DNA from: Vitis vinifera
Taxonomy: Eukaryota > Streptophyta > Magnoliopsida > Vitales > Vitaceae
Reading direction: 5' to 3'
Assembly: GCF_030704535.1 (NCBI RefSeq)
Contig: NC_081822.1
Coordinates: 13,757,001-13,821,000, forward strand
Length of the DNA: 64,000 bases
The notes under the pieces are model-generated. The model was not told the origin of the DNA, searched no databases, and worked only from the letters and a program-made list of their open reading frames with translations. Shown one piece after another: positions 38,216 to 50,385 of this stretch (position 1 is its first letter; every line of letters starts with the position of its first letter). The position numbers and the translations under genes were made by a program.

Positions 38216-38511
38216 CTAAAATTTCAAAGACTTTATAGCTAAAATTTGATGTTGATAATTGGTAATTTTGGTAGCTACATGGTGGAAAATTGATGAATAG
38301 CTATGAGATATTTTAATATAAGAAATGGATTTCAGTGGCTGTATGGAGATTGAGTTCAGTGGATGAATAAGAAAATATTTAGACTATTAATGGAGAAATA
38401 CAACAACACTATAGTTGATAATGAAAATAATTTAAATAGCGCATTGAACAACTGCACAACTGAGTTAATAAAAAGAAATGTGAAGGAGATAGTTAAAAAC
38501 CCAACATCAAT

Positions 38512-38522
38512 TTGAGGGAGAG
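38512..38522 (+). other. Copia polypurine tract
   Basis: TTGAGGGAGAG abuts the 3' LTR start TGTTAGAG, the standard place for second-strand priming. Confidence 0.65.
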
Positions 38523-38665
38523 TGTTAGAGAAGTTAAATTGTTATGTAGATATAACAACTTTCTGTTTTACTCTTTCCATAGCCCTAGATAAAAAACAAT
38601 TATATCCTTAAATAAACGAATTTACTACTTCTCATTTATTTCTCTGATTTCTTTGTTTTTTTGAC
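38523..38665 (+). repeat. Copia 3' LTR
   Basis: Begins TGTTAGAGAAGTTAAATTG and ends near TTTCTTTGTTTTTTTGAC. It is homologous over its length to the reverse complement of 34610-34774. The terminal CA appears changed to CC. Confidence 0.75.
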
Positions 38666-39010
38666 CTTCATGATAACCTTTATTTTTTTATATCATTTCG
38701 ATTCAAGATTAAGTTAAACCATAATTATAACATAAAATAAAATTGATATTATATATTTATCTATCTATATATATGTTAAAAAAACTTATATAACTTCTCC
38801 AAAGTAAGATGTAAATTCTTGGCCAAAAGAAGCAAAGTCTAGCTCAAGCCTGCCCATAAATTTTGAGCCAATACACAATAGGTCTACATCATTTTTATTT
38901 TAAAAAATGTAATTTAATTTATTAAATAAATAAACTTAAAAGGTAAATTCAAGTTTTCTTAGGTTTACTTAGGGTTGGCTTGAATTCGACACTTATTTAT
39001 GTGTGTATAT
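38666..39010. other. Spacer between copia relic and MULE
   Basis: About 345 bp of AT-rich DNA between the copia 3' LTR and the left MULE terminus. No gene or repeat was recognised. Confidence 0.5.
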
Positions 39011-39166
39011 TAAATCCATAAACTAAATTTGAATTCAAACTAATACTCAATCTAGTGCGCCTTAGCCATGTAAAATTCCATATCATAAAACCATAGTTGG
39101 TGACTACAGTTTTGAATTTTTTTTAATCAATCAAAACCATAGTAACCAACTATGACTTCAAATCTA
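39011..39166. repeat. Left terminal inverted repeat of the MULE
   Basis: Pairs with 47850-48006. It holds two copies of a CATAGT-N4/5-ACTA(T/C) short palindrome (39091 and 39136), for example CCATAGTTGGTGACTACAG. Confidence 0.65.
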
Positions 39167-40232
39167 CTTAAGTTTTTACCTTTTCATTTAAATTTCTTAC
39201 CTTTGAGGGTTTTTGTCTGTTGTCCATTCTTCCCGTTTTCTCTTACTCATCCTTGGCTTGGGTTCTGTTTATCCATATTTTCATCTTATTTCATCTGTCA
39301 TTGGTGCAAGTAAGATTTATGAGTTTTTTAGTTTAAGTATATTTTATTTTCTTATTGTAAATCTATTTGGTTTAAGTGTATTCGATTTTCTTCTTGTAAA
39401 CTTGTTTGGTTTAAGTATATTTTATTTTCTTCTTGAGCTTGGAAGAGACAAAAATGGTTTTGTCTTTGTTAAAGAAAACAAAGGTGGAAAGAAAGGACCA
39501 CCATGGATTTTTTGTTAAAGATCCCAAAAATGGAGGGGATCATACTGGTTGTTGTTAAGACCCCCAAAAATGAAATAGATTTTTGTTGAAATAATTTTGG
39601 TTATGGCCTTTTTGTTTTGTTTTTTATTTTATTTTCGAAAACTTGCAACTACATTAAATCCATCTACTTTCTTCTCCAATTAATACTCATATCTTCAAAG
39701 ATAATGAAATATGATATCAACACAATTAAAATATTTCTAAAATTTTTATTGGAACTATTGATTTGGAGTGTTGGGTTGATTTGGAGCCATTGGATACATA
39801 TTTTTTCAAAAATAGTTCTAGATCAAAGGGTTATCAATCTTCTAACCAATTTTTTTTTCTTTTTTTAGAAAAGAAAAAAGAAAAAAAATCATAAGCGAAT
39901 TTGTTTGAGAAAAAATAAAGCAAAAAAAAAAAAAATCATTTTTTTCCCATTTGACTCTTTCACATTCAACCCTATCTCCACATCTAATTCATTTATATGA
40001 TTTCCACCCAAAATAATATGCATATGTGTCTATTATTTATTTCCCTCTATTTATATAATGGAGGAGTTCTTTAAAGCTTTTTTGGATTTTCATAATTTAA
40101 TGGAGAAATATATGAAAAATAAAATCATTTTTATGTTAATAAGATTTTCTTCATTTTTTCACTTTATAAAATAGGAAAGATTAAGTTATTCATAATTTTA
40201 GCTCATAAGCCTACAAAAATTTGTGTCGTAAA

Positions 40233-41170
40233 TAAGGGCGGATCCACCTTAGACTTAAGGGAGGCACATGCCCCCATCAAATTTTAAAAATAAAAAATTT
40301 TGTTTTATTTTTTTAAGAATTTTGAAAAGTTAAAAATGTAAAAAAAAATGCAAATTTGTCCTCGCTAAAATGTAAAAATGTAAAATAAAAAACTAATATT
40401 AAATAGATTTATAAAATGTTTGTTTGTTTTCATTTTTAATTTTAGTTAAGTGATTTATGAATAACTACATAATTATTTAAATTATATATTATTTAATGGT
40501 TGATAAAATTTAATTTAATTTAAATATTTGATATTTTATCAAATATTCCTTTTTATTGGTGAGTTATTTTTTATTTAATTTTGGGATTCTTATCATTGTT
40601 TAGCTTTTTAGGTTTAGCTAAATATTTATTGATTTGTAACTGACTATCTAAGTTTTAAATAAAAATTTTATCAAACATTTATCTATGAATATATTTATAT
40701 CATAGATAACTTTTTAAATAAAAATTATGTTATTATCAAGTGATTTATATTTAATTATTTAAAAAAATAAAAGAAAAATTATTAGTGAAATTATTGAATT
40801 ATTTTAAAAAGTTTCATAGCAAAAAATTTCTAAAACTTATTAAAAATGTTATAGTCATAGTTCTCACTTTATTTAAAGACTTTTTTTTATAGCATTATTT
40901 AAATTTTTTGATAAACTTTTAATAAAATATAAACTATTTAGTTTTTTTTGTGATTTAATTTGATAGATTATAAAATCTTCTTTTCTTTTGTAGTTAATGC
41001 CAATAATTACTTATTTTATTAAATGATACTATTTTTTTTTTAAAAAAAAAAAATTGAATAGAAGGATGTTGAGGATCCATTTCTAAAATATGAAAATTTA
41101 TCTATATTTATCATAATCAACCAATATTTTACTTTGCCCCTCCTCACTAAATTATTTGGGTTCGTCATTA
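40233..41170. mobile_element. Possible nested non-autonomous element in the MULE
   Basis: TAAGGGCGGATCCACCTTAG...GGAGGCACATGCCCCC on the left resembles the reverse complement of the right end, TAATGACGAACCCAAATAAT...GGAGGGGCAAAG. Between them is AT-rich non-coding DNA. No target duplication was verified. Confidence 0.3.
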
Positions 41171-41558
41171 GCTATAAGTAATTTGAGAAGTCATTATCAA
41201 TGCCTTTTATGGTAGTTAGAAATTATTTATAAAATTTTTTGATTAGTAAAATCTATATCTTGAATTAATATTGGATTTAGAATTTTATTAACTAATTTGT
41301 TTGTGGTTAAAAACAAATGATAAATAGTAGGTCGAAGAAATAGAGTTTTTTTTTTCACTAATGTGCAAGAGGGTATTTTATTATATAATTTTGTATTCAT
41401 GTGTTAAAAGATCATATGCAATTTCTCTTGAACATGCTTATATGTGTGTTTTTTTAATGTATTTATAAACAAGTATGTTAAGTTCAAAACACGAAGACCT
41501 TGCTATTATTTTCATTGATTATGAAACCATTTGATATTGTATTTTTTGTAGGTAAATC

Positions 41559-44178
41559 ATGTCTGAATCTCTTGTTCATGTAATATGCTTTTGTAATGGA
41601 CAAATGTTGAGGACAAATATATATACAAAGTATGTAGGAGATAAAGTTGTAATTATGCCTTTGGATGTGCATGTTAGTTCAACATTTGAACATTTGTTAA
41701 CTATTGATATATTTGAGGATTGACATTGACAAAAAACATTTTCAATTAGTCCTCAATAGTAGGTATCCTTTAAAAAGTGAAAATAGGTCCCAACTTTGTC
41801 CAATATGGGATGATAATAGTTTATCCCAAATGTTGAAATTGGTTAACATATTTGGAATTGATGAAATTGAATTGTATATTAAACAAGTGCCGGTAAAGCC
41901 ATGAGTGAGAAGAGAATTCTTGGTTAACTTTACACATTTATTACTTGGAGAAAATGATAATGTTGAGGAATTGAACTATGGCTATAGGCCTAGTAGCGCC
42001 CTAGTTGCAATGGCTTATGGGTGTAAAGCAGATTAAGACGAGGAATAATGTGAATCCTAAGAAGGTGATGGTTAAAGTGAATGGAGTTAAAGATGTTCAA
42101 CATGATGACCATAAGGCATTTGAATTTATGGATAAGAAAGAAAATAATGTTAATGTTGTTTCATCTTTCTTAGCTCTTCATGAAGTAATGGAAAGTGAAC
42201 AAGGGAGATATGTCTCTATGGATGGGAAAGGTTGTGATGTGTCAAATAACTCAGATCTTAAGGACCTAGTGGAGTTTTCTTCTGTTCAGTATCACTCGAC
42301 ACCATATTTTCAATTTGAAAATATAGAAAACATTTGTAATCCTATTTCAAGTGATTGGACTCCTAGAAAAATGCTAATATTGGAAACTTAGGTGGAGAGT
42401 TCATGGTTGGCCAAATTTTTAATTCAAAAATAAATTTACAACATCCTACAAAGTTGTACTCTATTAGTGCACACCAAGAGTACGTTTTGTTTCATCAACT
42501 AAAAAGTTGTTAGTCTTAAGATGCAAGAAGGCTGAGCAGTCTCAATGTCTATGGAAACTTTGTGTTATGGTTGTGAAAAGTACATCTTTATTTGTAATTA
42601 AAAAATACAATGGTCCACACAAATGTGTCAATCTTTGTTTGAATCGGGACCATCAACAATTAAATTCCAACTTGATTGCTGCTCATATCTAATGAATGAT
42701 TAAGACACAATTCACAATGTCAGTGGCTACCATTCAAGCAAGTATTGTGGAGAAATTCGATACCAAATATCATACAAGAAGACATCTAAAGTGAAGCTTA
42801 AAGCACATACTAACTTATTTGGTGATTTTTATAAGTCATAAGTAAAGCTACCATGTTTTTTCATTGGCTTAGAGCAGACAAATCCAAGATGTGTTGTAAT
42901 TTTGAAAACATTTCCTAGTAATATATGGATACAAAGATATTTCAACATGTTTTTTTAGGCATTCCATCAATCTATTAAAGGTTTCAAGCATTATCACTCG
43001 GTACTCAGTATTGATGGCACACATTTGTATGGAAAGATAAAAACACTTTAATGATTGTTATGGGTTGTGATGGAAATAATCAGTTATTCTCACTAGCTTT
43101 TGACCTAACAAGAGGTGAGAATAATGATAGTTAGGGATGATTTTTGATATGTATTAGAATTGGAGTAACTTAAAGGAGAGGACTTTGTGTTATATCAGAT
43201 CGACATCTAGACATTATGGCTATAATGAGCGATGCTTATCTTGGTTGGTATGAGTCATACACTAATCATAAGGTTTGTATGCATCATCTTATTAGAAATT
43301 ATATGACTCGATTCAAGGATAAAATATTGAAAAATTTGGTATCCAAAGTAGCCATAGCAACTATGGATGAAAAATTCAATAAAAATATGAACATAATTGT
43401 AAGGATTAATGCAGAAGCATAATAATAGTTGAAGGCAATCCTTTTTGAGAAATAGGTGTTCTCTCATGATAGAGGTCGAAAATATGATATTATGATTACA
43501 AACATGTCAGAAGTGTTCAATAGCGTACTTAAAAGGACTCATAGCTTACCCATAACTGCCTTGGTTCAATTGACATTGTTTCAAGTAAATAGTTATTTTG
43601 TTGTGAGAAAGAAACAAGGTGCTAATCAACTCGCTTTGGGTGAGGAATACATTCCATATGTTAATGCTAAGATGAAGGCAAATATGGTTAAGATGGGATC
43701 TCAAAAAATTGTTTTATATGATCACATTCAAGGACAATTCCATGTGAAAACTAGTAGAAGTACTAAGAGTAACTCAAGTGGTGGTCAAACATATCACATC
43801 AACTTACATGAGCATGCATGCAAATGTGGTAAAACACTCATATATGGATTCCCATGCAGCCATATTATAGCAGCATGTCATTTTTGTTCATTTGATTTTT
43901 GATCAATTGTTCAACACTACTATAGTACACAATCATACTATAATACTTGGACACCCTTTTTCTATCCCATCTTCAATGTATATGAGTGACATCCTTATGA
44001 TGGTCTGATTATCATGCCTTTTGAGTTGATGAAATGTGTATCAAGTGGCCGACCTAAATCAAGTCATTTGCATAATGAAATGGATGTTAAAGAGGGTAAG
44101 ACTTTTATTACATTTGGGTTGTGCAAACAAAGTGGCCACAATTGTTGCTCTTGTCAAAATATGAATAGAGTTGATTAG
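41559..44178 (+). pseudogene. MULE transposase (MURA-type) pseudogene
   Basis: Fragments in order: an N-terminal PB1-like stretch starting at the ATG 41559 (VHVICFCNGQM, YVGDKVVIMPLDV), preceded by an acceptor-like TTTTTTGTAG; an acidic spacer frame (42005-42391); a zinc-ligand region 42500-42700; the DDE transposase core with VLSIDGTHLYGKI near 43000 and SDRHLDIMAIMSDAYLGW at ~43195-43250, then NMSEVFNSVLKR near 43505; a SWIM zinc finger CKCGKTLIYGFPCSHIIAAC (~43820-43880); and a zinc-knuckle-like CKQSGHNCCSC near 44125. There are at least four in-frame stops and several shifts, including a double stop before LKAILFEK at ~43420. The source of the DNA cut and transfer activity of the element, now dead. 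Confidence 0.85.
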
Positions 44179-44622
44179 ACCATGTGATGTATGTATGTAA
44201 TTTTCTTTGATATTGTAATGTAAGCTACTATGATACTATCTTTACACAATCATTGGATCTGGTTTGATTATAAATAATGATATTATTTGCATAATCAAGT
44301 TATATGAATTTGGGATAATGTCCATACTATAGGGGAAACTCTATCAAAATTTTGAAATTTTCTATTAGAAATATTAACAAAATGGTCCATTAAATTTGTA
44401 TCTCTAATTTTAATTTAGACTAGAATGAGTTGTTTATTGGTCATAAATGAATTGATCCACTTAAATTTGTCAAATTGATGTGTTTAATCATGTTATTCAT
44501 ATATTAGATAATATTCATAATATAGGGGAAACTCTATAAAAATTTAAAACTTTTCTATTATAAATATTTTTTTATTTAAAAATAAGAGGTATTGTTTATT
44601 TATTTTCACAATTTGTTACAAT

Positions 44623-47100
44623 ATGAAGTATAGAGGACATAGTTTTGATCTAGATCCATTAGATAGGTTTGTTTTAGTTCTACAAGATAGACATAGGTCT
44701 CATTTAGTTGACTCTAACTAGGTATGCATATGAAAGCACATAATATCTCTTTAAAAAATGACAAAAATTGAAGTTTATTATCTAATTAATTTATTTGTAT
44801 TTTGGCAACTTACTTTGGTCTTGACTTGTCAATAACATATATCTAGATTTATGTAGGAGTGAGAGGTGGATCCTCATATTTGCCTTTATGCTATTTGATC
44901 TGGTTTTTACGATGTATACCGTATTGAACACATTACACTAGATTGGGGATTGATCACTAGTCTAGTTAAGAGATGATGTCTTAAGACACACACATTTCAC
45001 CTACCTATTGAGAAGACGACCATTACTTTACAAGATGTTGTTGTCATCTTAGGACTTTCTATTCACGGGCCTCCCATCATTGGCACATGTGACATAGATT
45101 GGTTACTGCTGTTTTATGAGCTTTCAGGTGTGACCCTCCCTACATATGAGATTAGAGGGTTAGTGATATCAACATGATGGCTATGCCATCCATTCTCTCA
45201 TCCACCAATAGATTCGGATGATGCCACATTAGAGTGGTATGTCGGAGCTTTCATATTAGCACTATTAGATTCAACACTATTTATAGACAAAAAGGATACG
45301 GATGTCCATATGTGTTATCTCCCATTGCTTAGAGACTTGACTCAAACATCTATGTATAGTTGGGGCAGTGCAGTCTTAGCACACCTATATAGGGAGTTGT
45401 GTCGGGCAAGTTTCGATGGAGCCATTGATATTACTAAATGTGTCATACTATTGTAGGTATAATTAATTGTTCACATTAGATTACCATTTCTAGTTTTTTC
45501 AAGTTTATAATTTAAGTAAAATTATTAATATTATATTTTATCCAATTGTGGTATTGGGAGATACTCCACATGGGTCGACCATTAGCCCCTCTAGTAGCTC
45601 AACATTTAGATTATGATGCAACTGATGATTTACTTGTTAAGGGTCTTATTAGAGTACATCAGGGATTATTGGATGAGGACCAAGAATTATAGGGTGAGAC
45701 ATTATTAGACGAGACTTTACTCGTTGATCCGCTAGGATGTAGGTGGAGAGTACCTTTATCATGGGCTTATATCCCATCGCATGTGTTAACATTTTATCGA
45801 GACCAATTAGATGCACAAACCCATGACCAGGTAAATATAAGATGTAATGTGTTATTGTTAACCATATAAGCATTAACATTATTGATGTCAAATGTCGATA
45901 TTTATAGGTTTTATGGGAGTCTTACATGAGAGACTTAGTTGCCCATCTTCCAATGATATCTTTAGCAGACCAAGAAATTTGGCAAATGATTTCATCTCTT
46001 ATTTTCTTTGACATTGTCGAGTGGCATTAGTCAAAGCGAGTGTTGCGACAGTTTAGCCTCTAACAAATGATACATCTATTTTGTTCGATAGAGCATGACC
46101 TACATTTCGTGGATAAGTGAAGATTTTTTAACTTGGTGGTAAGATTTTTTAAGTTAGAAATGGTTTGTTAAATTATAATTAATAGAAAATTATCTTCAAA
46201 TGTTTCACTTTTTTTTTTAGATCATTGGTATGACTAAGGTTGCTAGTCGATTGTTAGGACTACTTCAGGAGCATTAGGTGACATTCATTGGATTGTCATT
46301 GATATTTTGCACGTTATTGGAGAAGAACATCGCATACATTTAGTCTGTGAGTCGTTTATATCATTAGACCCATCCATGAGACCACTTGTGTCAGCCACTA
46401 TAGTTAGGATGCAACCTATTCGAGGTAGAAGGAAATGTGGTAAGCGAGATGGTGGGCGAGTTGGTTGACAACCTCAACGATATATGCATCCACCCGAGAC
46501 TATGTTAGAACCATCCATATCATCTACCCCATTTGCACTTAAGGCTTCCACACTTCTCCCTTCACTCCTTCACTCCTACCATAACCTTCACTTAGACCTT
46601 CTCCCTTAGAGCATGTCGTATCAAAAAACACCCTAACATCAACTGTATTTCCTCCCATAGAGGCCACTATATCTTATGTCACTATACCGGAGACCTCCCT
46701 GCCATCTACTAATCTACCATCACCTCTACCTTCTGTCGAGGAGACCACTACACCACATGTCACCTCATCATCATCACCTATATCTTCCGTCCTCAAAGCC
46801 ACTATATTAGATGTTATTACACCAGAGACCACCATACTAGATGTCATTCTACCATCTCCTATATCACCTCTCCTAGATGCTACCATATTAGATATCATTG
46901 TACTTGAATTGTCCCACCATCTACCACCACCTCTTCCTATAAAGACTACCATGCATCATACCCTTACACATGTTACACAAGTAGATGTATGCCCGCCTAG
47001 ATGATGTCGTGGTCCATGTAGACGTTAAGTTTGCCTCCATAAGCTCCATCTCAACCTACACATATGGAGACATGGTAGATTGCATAGATAGATTCGACAA
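44623..47100 (+). pseudogene. Plant mobile domain (PMD, MAIN-like) pseudogene
   Basis: Starts with ATG KYRGHSFDLDPLDRFVLVL at 44623. After a gap or intron it continues through the PMD core: LDWGLITSLVKR, THTFHLPIEKTTITLQDVVVILGL, CDIDWLL, then YSWGSAVLAHLYRELCRA near 45360-45410. A probable intron follows (acceptor before 45560) and then PLGCRWRVPLSWAYIPSH (~45730) and RVLRQFSLQQMIHLF (~46040). The tail after 46120 is P/H/T-rich and degenerate. TGA and TAA stops replace conserved tryptophans (for example after LVKR). PMD proteins act in silencing and meristem maintenance in Arabidopsis (MAIN/MAIL1), and the domain is also known inside transposons; its place between the MURA frame and the right TIR shows this is the transposon form. 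Confidence 0.75.
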
Positions 47101-47690
47101 ATATGTCTTTGTATTGTAGGCATCCGTGAAGAAATAGGAAGGCCCCATCATGTGGCACTCATTGAGGATTTTTTTTTTCCCAATTTTTTGTTTTTGTGTT
47201 TATTTTCATTTATTACATTGTTTACTTTTTTATTATGAAGAAATTATTATATATTTAAATGAAAATATGATAAATTTTAAACTTAAATTGAACTTATATG
47301 CATATGATATTATATACCACTTACATTATAGTATATAAAAAATAATTAATTAATATAATAATTTATAATTTTTTTTTCTAAATAGGCTTTCATAATTTAT
47401 TTATTTTAAATAAATATAATTTATTATATTTTAGTATAATTAACTAATTATATTTATATTAAATATAGTGCCAATTGTTTTAATAAAATTAAACAAAAAT
47501 ATTTTTATATCAAATTAAAAATATCAATTATTTAATTTCACATATATTTTTTAAATAATCAAATAAATTTATCAACCACATATTTTAATAAATATACAAA
47601 TCAAAATAATATAATATTTTTATTTAAAAAAATTAAAGTTAAACATTTCAAATGAAACAACATAATTATATATATATAAATTTAAGTTAA

Positions 47691-47932
47691 AGTCGTAGTT
47701 GGTTACTATGACTTTGACAATTTTTAAAAAAATTCAAAACTATACTCATCAATAGTAACTTTAACTTTAAGTTTAAAACCATAGTTGGTGACTACGGTCT
47801 TAATTATTTTTAAAAATGACCAAAGTCATAGTCATCAACTATGATTTTAAGCTTAAAGTTAAAGTCATGGTTGATGACTATGGTTTTGATCATTTTTAAA
47901 ACAACAAATCCATAGTGACCAATTATGATTTT
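47691..47932. repeat. Array of short alternating palindromes at the MULE right end
   Basis: Six diverged copies of a (C)CATAGT-N4/5-ACTATG-type motif (near 47693, 47743, 47787, 47823, 47866, 47909) occur about every 36-50 bp, partly in alternating orientation, separated by TTTTTAAAA-rich linkers. The left TIR has two copies of the same motif. Confidence 0.7.
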
Positions 47933-48006
47933 ACGATGTGGAGGCCTACGTGACACAGATGTATTAGATTGGACATTATTTATGAAACAAGTTTACTTTA
48001 TGGATT
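47850..48006. repeat. Right terminal inverted repeat of the MULE
   Basis: The reverse complement begins AAATCCATAAAGTAAACTTG and matches the left end (AAATCCATAAACTAAATTTG); the block continues through CAATCTA and (C)ATAATTGGTCACTATGG toward the inside. Confidence 0.65.
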
Positions 48007-49769
48007 TTTTTTAAATGTCCTATTTTTTTTTTGGCAAAACTCAGTATATTGAAAATGAATTTTTTTTTTGTGCCTTTTAGACTCAAAGAATTTCCAATTA
48101 AAATTTTTAAACAATTTTAAAATTTTTAGGTTATGTTGAATCTTGAAAAGTATCAAGGAAATTGTATTATGAAAATACCAAGAAAACTAAATATAATTAA
48201 AATTAATTATAAATTTGTATGTTTTCAAATTATTTAATTTTTTTATATCAATGAGTTGTAAAAGTGAAATGAGTATGAGGATTATATAAAAATAATTTAA
48301 TGACTTTAAATCTATTTTTCTATTTAAATTTTTTTTTCTTTTATTATATTTTTTCTTTTTATTATTTTCCAAGTATTTTCTTTCAAAATTTTTTCAGAAA
48401 CCAAAAATAACCTTAGTCAACTTTAAAAATAACATTTGGTTTCTTTGGGGCATGTTCAAACATAGTATTATTAAAAAGGTTATTTAGATAGAATGTGTTG
48501 CTACTGAACTTGGTGGTCTGCTTGGCTTCACCGCTGCTAGAGCTCGCGATCTCCTCTACGTGTTGGCCCTACCTGCACAAAGGACACTCTAGGTAGGTTC
48601 CCGAGGACACTATAGGATCGTGAGCTCTAACATTGGTGAAGCTAGGTTGATCATGAACTTCCGAAGTAACAAAATAACCAAAATAATCAATTCTCTAGAG
48701 ATTGCTTTTGTTTCTTTTTATTTCCCTTCCATAGGGATTTAAGAGAATGTAATATGAATATGCACAATTTTTAATCAATTCAATCCATGTTTAAAAAATA
48801 AAAATATTCGAGAAGTACTATTCTGAAGGAAAATTTCTCGAAACAACTTTCAATCATGTTAGTAAACGTGTTTTCAGTAGTATTTAAAAAAAATAAATGA
48901 ATCAAATACAGTTTCAGTGCTGAATTTGAGCTCATCTTCTGTCCTGTGTCTTGGATTAGCGCAAACCGTTCTCCACTGTGGCCGACTTCCAAATTATTCG
49001 ATACTCGTAATGCAAATCAAAATTAGATTAAAAAAATGAAGCTTACAACATTATGTTTGTGTTGCTCAATCATTGATGGAGGCTGGAGCCTTGTGTTTAG
49101 GTCTTCAAAGGGCAGTTGAGTTCTTCGAATGAAGATGAAGATTGTCATGGACTGAGATGCCCATTTGAACATGGGGTTTGGCGTTTTACGCTTTCTAATA
49201 GATTAATTTTGTGGGTCATCGTTGGGTTCTGTTGTGAATTCCATTCGAAGGATGGGGTGGGTGCAAGGGCTTTCACACAACGACGTCGTTGTGGTTTCTC
49301 CGTTTCTGGCAAGGACATTGAAATGAAAGGTTTCAGGGGTTTCAGCAGACGAGGTGTTTTCTGGTGGCAGATGAATCTTTTATGAGGTAATCATAAGCTG
49401 ATAATATTTATAGTAAGTGGGTCTTAAGTTTTTTGCTAATTCAATCTTTATGCGCTATGCTGTTGGGTTGGTCTTATTGCAGTTGAAGTACTCTGCTTAC
49501 TTTATATTTCTTTATGCGCTATGTTTAGGGCAAATGTTTTCTTCTGTTCATTGCATATTTGAGTGTTGGAGCTAGTCTGGTTAAGATCCCATAAAGAATA
49601 TTTTGTAGAGAACTTGAAAGTGTAGGGTTAAAAAAAAACTGGATTAATATGTGGTATGCCATGTTTATCAGGTATAGTATGGCTTAAACTGTTATGATCA
49701 GTCAATTTTTGGAACCACTGATTGGGTAATTAGTATCATATGATGGAGTTGATAACTGTGAAGGGCAGG
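48007..49769. other. Intergenic DNA right of the MULE
   Basis: Holds a degenerate MITE near 48110-48415 (GTTATGTTGAATCTTG and CCAAAAATAACC ends) and a foldback at 48508-48659. A less AT-rich stretch at 49.1-49.4 kb contains an 89-codon frame without recognisable domain; it may be a relic of a gene but nothing supports a call. Confidence 0.5.
48508..48659. repeat. Foldback (imperfect inverted repeat)
   Basis: The left arm (GGCTTCACCGCTGCTAGAGC, then TCGCGAT) pairs with the reverse complement of the right arm (AGCTTCACCAATGTTAGAGC, then TCACGAT); arms are about 45 bp with a ~55-bp loop. Higher GC than the surroundings. No coding potential. Confidence 0.5.
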
Positions 49770-50158
49770 GATAGATTTACCACTTTTTCAATCTAAAGGG
49801 TTTACGCTCTAGTTTTCAACAGAATTTAAGTGTGCGAGTCAGTTTCTAACCCCAACCAGATTGTTGTTTGGTTTTAAAATGTACATTCATGGAGAGGCCA
49901 CAGATGCTTTCTTACATTTTCAAACAGTTCTGGACAAGTGGGTCAATAAACATCATATCAAGACTCAGTTGATCCATATATCTAAAATGTTCCGAATTAG
50001 AAATTTCCATGAAAGAAAAATGATCCCAACTTTTCAATTCATAAATTAAATAAAATCAGGCACAATAATTGAGCTAATATGTCTCACAAGTGCAGCAGAA
50101 AAGCTTTAATGCTTATGCAATGTTGTCTAGGCTTCTCTCATGTTTAAACAATCTGTTA

Positions 50159-50385
50159 GGATTTTATCTACATTAACCTAAGGTAATCATCCTAGAGGGG
50201 AGTTGGGAGGAGGGTGGGGGGTCGTTTAATAGGGTGATGGTCTCTTTTTTAGAAAGAATTAAACTATTTGAATGCAAGAAACAATTATATGCAGATATAT
50301 AATAAATATAATGAAAAAACAATTACATATAAAATAAAAAGTAAGGTTCATGAAGACACCTTTTCTTTGAACTGGTCCTTCCAAG
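50159..50385. repeat. Repeat copy at the kinase deletion junction
   Basis: GTTAGGATTTTATCTACATTAACCTAAGGTAATCATCCTAGAGGGG matches the start of the insertion at 51740 (TAAGATCTAGCTATACCAACATAAGGTAATCACCTTGGAGAGGG in spaced form), followed in both by GGTGATG(G/A)TC, GAATGCAAG and AATATAATAA blocks. The family is unknown. Confidence 0.55.

Larger units (their letters stand above)
33662..38665 (+). mobile_element. Degenerate Ty1/copia retrotransposon with inverted gag half
   Basis: In plus-strand order: an LTR start (33662-33719), then an inverted block with gag, primer binding site and a complete LTR reading on the minus strand (34774 back to ~33720), then the gag end, protease, integrase, reverse transcriptase and RNase H on the plus strand (to 38215), a polypurine tract and a 3' LTR (38523-38665). 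The order protease-integrase-RT-RNase H is that of copia. All frames carry stops and shifts, so the copy cannot move by itself. No matching target duplication was found at the outer ends. Confidence 0.85.
39011..48006 (+). mobile_element. Decayed ~9-kb MULE carrying transposase and PMD frames
   Basis: The two ends are long imperfect inverted repeats: in the outermost 43 bases (AAATCCATAAA..CAATCTA) about 32 match by eye, and similarity continues inward for ~155 bp. Inside lie, on the plus strand, a MURA-type transposase pseudogene (41559-44178) and a plant-mobile-domain pseudogene (44623-47100). Both contain stops. No clear 9-11-bp target duplication was found, so the exact tips are uncertain by several bases. 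It also holds a possible nested element at 40233-41170. Confidence 0.7.

Noticed and set aside
33662..38665. 5-bp target duplication around the copia element
   Set aside because: The bases next to the outer LTR ends (TAAGT on the left, CTTCA on the right) do not match, so none is claimed.
46674..46952. 92-codon minus-strand frame (G/R/V/S-rich)
   Set aside because: Opposite strand of the repetitive P/T-rich tail of the PMD pseudogene.
49116..49385. 89-codon plus-strand frame in a less AT-rich stretch
   Set aside because: No recognisable domain, signal or splice context; kept only as a note in the intergenic entry.
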